The notes under the pieces were generated by a model, which saw only the letters and a program-made list of their open reading frames with translations, was not told where the DNA came from and did not search any database. Made by a program: the position numbers and the translations under genes. Below are positions 30,790-33,133 of a stretch of DNA of 33,133 bases, piece after piece. Each line of letters starts with the position of its first letter. Position 1 is the stretch's first letter. The DNA comes from Flammeovirgaceae bacterium BBD 1991-12 (lineage in GTDB: Bacteria; Bacteroidota; Bacteroidia; Cytophagales; Cyclobacteriaceae): assembly GCA_001657315.1 (NCBI GenBank), contig LYSV01000117.1:10632-43764 (forward strand), in the 5' to 3' direction.

Positions 30790-31983
30790 ATGACCGGATC
30801 AACAAACAACCGACTGATAGCCCTTGACGCTTTACGAGGCTTTACCATTGCCGCTATGGTGATCGTCAACAGCCCCGGCTCATGGGGTCATGTGTACGCT
30901 CCCCTGCTACATGCCGAATGGCACGGGATCACGCTTACTGACCTTGTTTTTCCTTTTTTTCTCTTCATTGTAGGGGTGTCGATCACACTGGCGTATACCA
31001 AACGATTGGAGGCAGGGGCTGAGAAGGGAGAAATGTACAAAAAGATATTGAGCCGGGCGGTTAAGATCATGCTACTGGGCTGGTTTCTGTGGTTGTGGCC
31101 CCGTTTTAATTTCGAGGGTATGCGTTATGCAGGTGTGTTGCCGAGGATCTCACTGGTGTTTCTTGTGTGTGCCGTGCTCTTCCTGAATACCCACTGGAAG
31201 CAGCAGGTCTGGACAGGAGTCATAATTTTGTTGGGCTACTGGGCTTTGATGGCATTGATTCCGGTACCTGTTGATGACGTCATACAAACCGCCCTGGATA
31301 CCGGCAAAGTGAAATACAGTGCCGGTCAGTTAGCCATAGGAGAACTGGTGCAGATCAACAAAGGTGCTATTGCGGCCAACTATGAGCCCGGAGTGAATAT
31401 TACCGCATGGCTGGACCGTTTGATATTGCCCGGCCGTTTCTGGCAATACACCTGGGATCCTGAAGGTCTTATGAGCACCCTCCCGGCGATTGCAACCGGT
31501 ATTATCGGGATGCTGGTAGGCCGTATGATCGTGGTTATTGAAGATCCTTTCAGAAAGATCGTATGGTTGTTTTTTACCGGATTTCTCATGTACCTCACAG
31601 GAGAGGCCTGGGGGTGGTGGATGCCACTGAACAAAAACCTGTGGACCAGCTCCTACACCCTATGGACGGCCGGTATGGCCACTATGGGACTGGCTGCGTG
31701 TATGCTGGTGGTGGATGTGCTCGGGTATACCCGATGGACCAAACTGGGTCGTGTATATGGCGCCAACGCCATCACTTCCTATGTGCTTGCCGGTATGCTT
31801 ATAGAGGTCTTTTACAAGGACATTTTTGGCGGCTATGCACTGAACAAGCTCTGGATGCAGGGGCTTCAGTATGTTGGACTCTCTGCAAAGTTTGCTTCGT
31901 TCACCTATGCTGTGGTCTATATGCTTATTATTTATATTCCGGCCTGGATGATGTACCGCAGGAAGATATTTATTAAGGTGTAA
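30790..31983 (+). CDS. DUF5009/NagX-like membrane acyltransferase (HGSNAT-related)
   Basis: A 397-residue integral membrane protein with about 10-11 helices. The N-terminal block RLIALDALRGFTIAAMVIVN (residues 8-27), then SPGSWGHVYAPLLHAEWHG and TLTDLVFPFFLFIVGVSITL, is the signature of the family related to human heparan-alpha-glucosaminide N-acetyltransferase; the His in 'HAEWHG' region corresponds to the proposed acetyl-carrying His. Bacterial NagX-type members are linked to amino-sugar use and may acetylate glucosamine across the membrane. The length is typical and the ATG at 30790 precedes the motif by a few residues. A gene resembling a glycosidase C-terminus lies 1 kb downstream on the opposite strand, which would suit an amino-sugar role but does not prove one. 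Confidence 0.85.
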   Translation: MTGSTNNRLIALDALRGFTIAAMVIVNSPGSWGHVYAPLLHAEWHGITLTDLVFPFFLFIVGVSITLAYTKRLEAGAEKGEMYKKILSRAVKIMLLGWFLWLWPRFNFEGMRYAGVLPRISLVFLVCAVLFLNTHWKQQVWTGVIILLGYWALMALIPVPVDDVIQTALDTGKVKYSAGQLAIGELVQINKGAIAANYEPGVNITAWLDRLILPGRFWQYTWDPEGLMSTLPAIATGIIGMLVGRMIVVIEDPFRKIVWLFFTGFLMYLTGEAWGWWMPLNKNLWTSSYTLWTAGMATMGLAACMLVVDVLGYTRWTKLGRVYGANAITSYVLAGMLIEVFYKDIFGGYALNKLWMQGLQYVGLSAKFASFTYAVVYMLIIYIPAWMMYRRKIFIKV

Positions 31984-32059
31984 TACGCTCTGTCCATAAA
32001 TAGAATTCAGGCACAAACCGACCACAAAAAGAAAAATGAAGTAAGTTTGTAAAAAGTCC

Positions 32060-32117
32060 GGGATGTCGCGTCCGCCTGCGTTATACTTCGGCAGACAAGG
32101 AGTCCGGCAAGCCGGAC
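32060..32117. repeat. GC-rich palindromic intergenic element (REP-like)
   Basis: In the 202-nt gap between the NagX-like gene and the tRNA, GTCCGGC-AA-GCCGGAC (32102-32117) is a perfect 7-bp stem with a 2-nt loop, preceded by a second imperfect dyad around CCGCCTGC and GCAGAC (about 32072-32095). It stands out as GC-rich against its AT-rich surroundings. Nothing else is seen in 31984-32185. Confidence 0.4.
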
Positions 32118-32185
32118 AAAGCTCGGCTTACAATCATAGGGAAACGAGACATTAAGGATCAAAAAAGCTTAAGTCATAAAAAAAT

Positions 32186-32254
<69 letters not shown>

Positions 32255-32259
<5 letters not shown>

Positions 32260-32307
32260 CTTAACAAGACGACCTGCCTTTTTGGTGGGCCGTCTTGTTA
32301 AGTCGGG
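32255..32307. repeat. 17-bp perfect dyad overlapping the tRNA-Pro 3' end
   Basis: CCCGACTTAACAAGACG (32255-32271) is repeated as a perfect inverted copy at 32291-32307 around a 19-nt loop that itself can partly pair. The left arm includes the last five bases of the tRNA gene. No T-run follows, so it is not a textbook terminator; it could be a processing structure or mark past recombination at the tRNA end. Confidence 0.7.
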
Positions 32308-32433
32308 AGTTCATATACACAGTTCTAACCTTTTATAAGCAGTCTATTCACAGTCAGTAGGTTGCCATATAAAGATCTTCAGCATGAAGTTGCTGCTATT
32401 TGCAGCATCATAAAGCCTGGCAAAAACTATCAT

Positions 32434-32888
32434 TTATAATATAATCATAGCTGGAAAGCCAGGGCTTTGTACGGCATTGGCCAGGTTATTATGACTCATC
32501 CATGCGATGGGAAAATTATTAAATATATGAAGATCTATTGTAGGAGAAAGTCTGTTGTCTACTTCAATATATATCGGATCGAGCCCCTGTTGGTGGATTA
32601 GTATGCCATACCAGGGATCCTTCACCTCATCATAACTGTACGCAATTAAAAATTCAGAAGCATAGTCAATACCATCGCTGCTGAGTACTGTAATTACTTC
32701 ACTTATGTTTTCCCCATCATATGTTATACTTTTTCTTTTTATACCCTCTGGAGTGGCAAATGTTAAGATTCTTCGACTTGTATCAACCGGTCGTCCTCAC
32801 CACTTTTGAATAAGGCTTTCAGGTTTTCACTTTTGGTCTCCTGAAAATATCCGACTGCATTGCTAATATCCGATATCATGAACAACAT
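32434..32888 (-). pseudogene. Unknown gene, apparently frameshifted
   Basis: Two overlapping leftward frames together look like one protein of about 150 residues. The first starts at ATG 32888 (or 32879): MLFMISDISNAVGYFQETKS, through ALFKSGEDDRLIQVEES, and stops at 32763. The second is open from 32796 and reads ILTFATPEGIKRKSITYDGE, DYASEFLIAYSYDEVKDPWY and IDLHIFNNFPIAWMSHNNLA, and stops at 32434; before residue Val at 32625 (a GTG) it has no usual start codon. Both frames have protein-like composition and meet at about 32763-32796, so a single-base shift is the simplest reading. I do not recognise the family. A sequencing error would also explain it. Confidence 0.45.
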
Positions 32889-32960
32889 TAAAAAAAGAAG
32901 ATATTCCGTATTGTTATACGTTGGAAACGAGAGATCTAAATTTTGAGTTTTACTATCAAA

Positions 32961-33133
32961 TCATTCTACGATAATCTCATCCACAAGTATCCAACTACCC
33001 AGCCCGGTACCGTGGTGCCATACGGGCCTGGTTTCCATGCTATCGGCGAGTACTTTCAGGTATTTGATTTTGGTGGGATTGAATTCTGAGTTAAAGTATT
33101 GAATATCATTGATTTTGCAATCTGGACTGAGTG
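32961..33133 (-). CDS. C-terminal end of a secreted glycoside-hydrolase-like protein (cut by window edge)
   Basis: Only the last 56 residues are in the window; the rest lies beyond the right edge. The tail INDIQYFNSEFNPTKIKYLK then METRPVWHHGTGLGSWILVD ending EIIVE follows the pattern 'Y-(I/L)-K-V-x-A-x(n)-P-x-WH-x-G-x-G-x-x-(A/S)W-(L/I)-x-VDEI-(I/V)-V', common at the C-termini of Bacteroidota glycoside hydrolases (for example family 20 beta-N-acetylhexosaminidases) with a galactose-binding-like module. The enzyme class is inferred from this tail only. It ends 72 nt before the start of the frameshifted gene on the same strand. Confidence 0.5.
   Translation of the reverse strand, partial: LSPDCKINDIQYFNSEFNPTKIKYLKVLADSMETRPVWHHGTGLGSWILVDEIIVE

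Noticed and set aside
32057-32100. A second, degraded tRNA-Pro before the intact one (CGGGATGT also begins there)
   Set aside because: Only about the first 12 bases resemble the tRNA; no anticodon or T stem can be formed, and the stretch is better described as a palindromic intergenic element.

Overview
The window looks like chromosome of a Bacteroidota bacterium, most likely a Cytophagia-type gliding or marine lineage. The signs are C-terminal type IX secretion (T9SS) sorting domains, a TonB receptor with an N-terminal carboxypeptidase-regulatory-like domain, a SiaB/SiaC-like signalling pair, several -7 boxes matching the Bacteroidetes consensus TAnnTTTG, and starts without Shine-Dalgarno sequences. 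This is inference from protein families and promoter style; no 16S gene is present.

Left flank (1-6883): the start of a SiaC-like phosphoprotein gene and siaB-like kinase (minus), a sodium:solute symporter (plus), an OPT-family oligopeptide transporter (minus), ATP-dependent PEP carboxykinase (plus, with a clear terminator) and a DinB-family protein (minus). These are ordinary housekeeping and transport genes.

Central accessory segment (about 6.9-26.75 kb): a ZnuD-like TonB receptor, a convergent DUF4625-type lipoprotein, a NodU/CmcH-type carbamoyltransferase, a second DinB-like gene whose start seems eroded, a three-gene operon of a lipoprotein and two T9SS cargo proteins (one a large YCF48-like repeat protein), and then a RiPP cluster. 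The RiPP cluster resembles the pinensin-type class I lanthipeptides: a LanC-like protein, a double-glycine precursor on the opposite strand, a C39-peptidase ABC exporter, an HlyD adaptor, and a dehydratase split into two proteins (glutamylation half, then elimination half). The exporter should cut the leader after Gly-Gly while secreting the peptide, the split LanB should dehydrate Ser/Thr, and the LanC-like protein would guide ring closure. Yet that LanC-like protein has lost all three zinc ligands and carries an extra C-terminal region ending in a possible PqqD-like winged helix.

The segment is bracketed by two direct copies of a roughly 105-bp sequence: the promoter region and first codons of the aminotransferase gene at 26832, and a decayed copy at 6900-7008 beside dinB. 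This suggests that dinB and the aminotransferase gene were once divergent neighbours and that about 19.85 kb now separates them. Inside the segment, a palindromic TGCAACAATGTTG element sits at the -33 position, with the same 20-nt spacer, of the predicted promoters of both the T9SS operon and the lanthipeptide precursor, suggesting shared control.

Right flank (26.8-33.1 kb): a Tat-signal class V aminotransferase, a membrane-anchored AraC-type regulator, a secreted HExxH metallopeptidase, a DUF5009/NagX-like membrane acyltransferase, tRNA-Pro(CGG) with a striking 17-bp dyad at its 3' end, a probably frameshifted unknown gene, and the 3' end of a gene resembling the C-terminus of Bacteroidota glycoside hydrolases.
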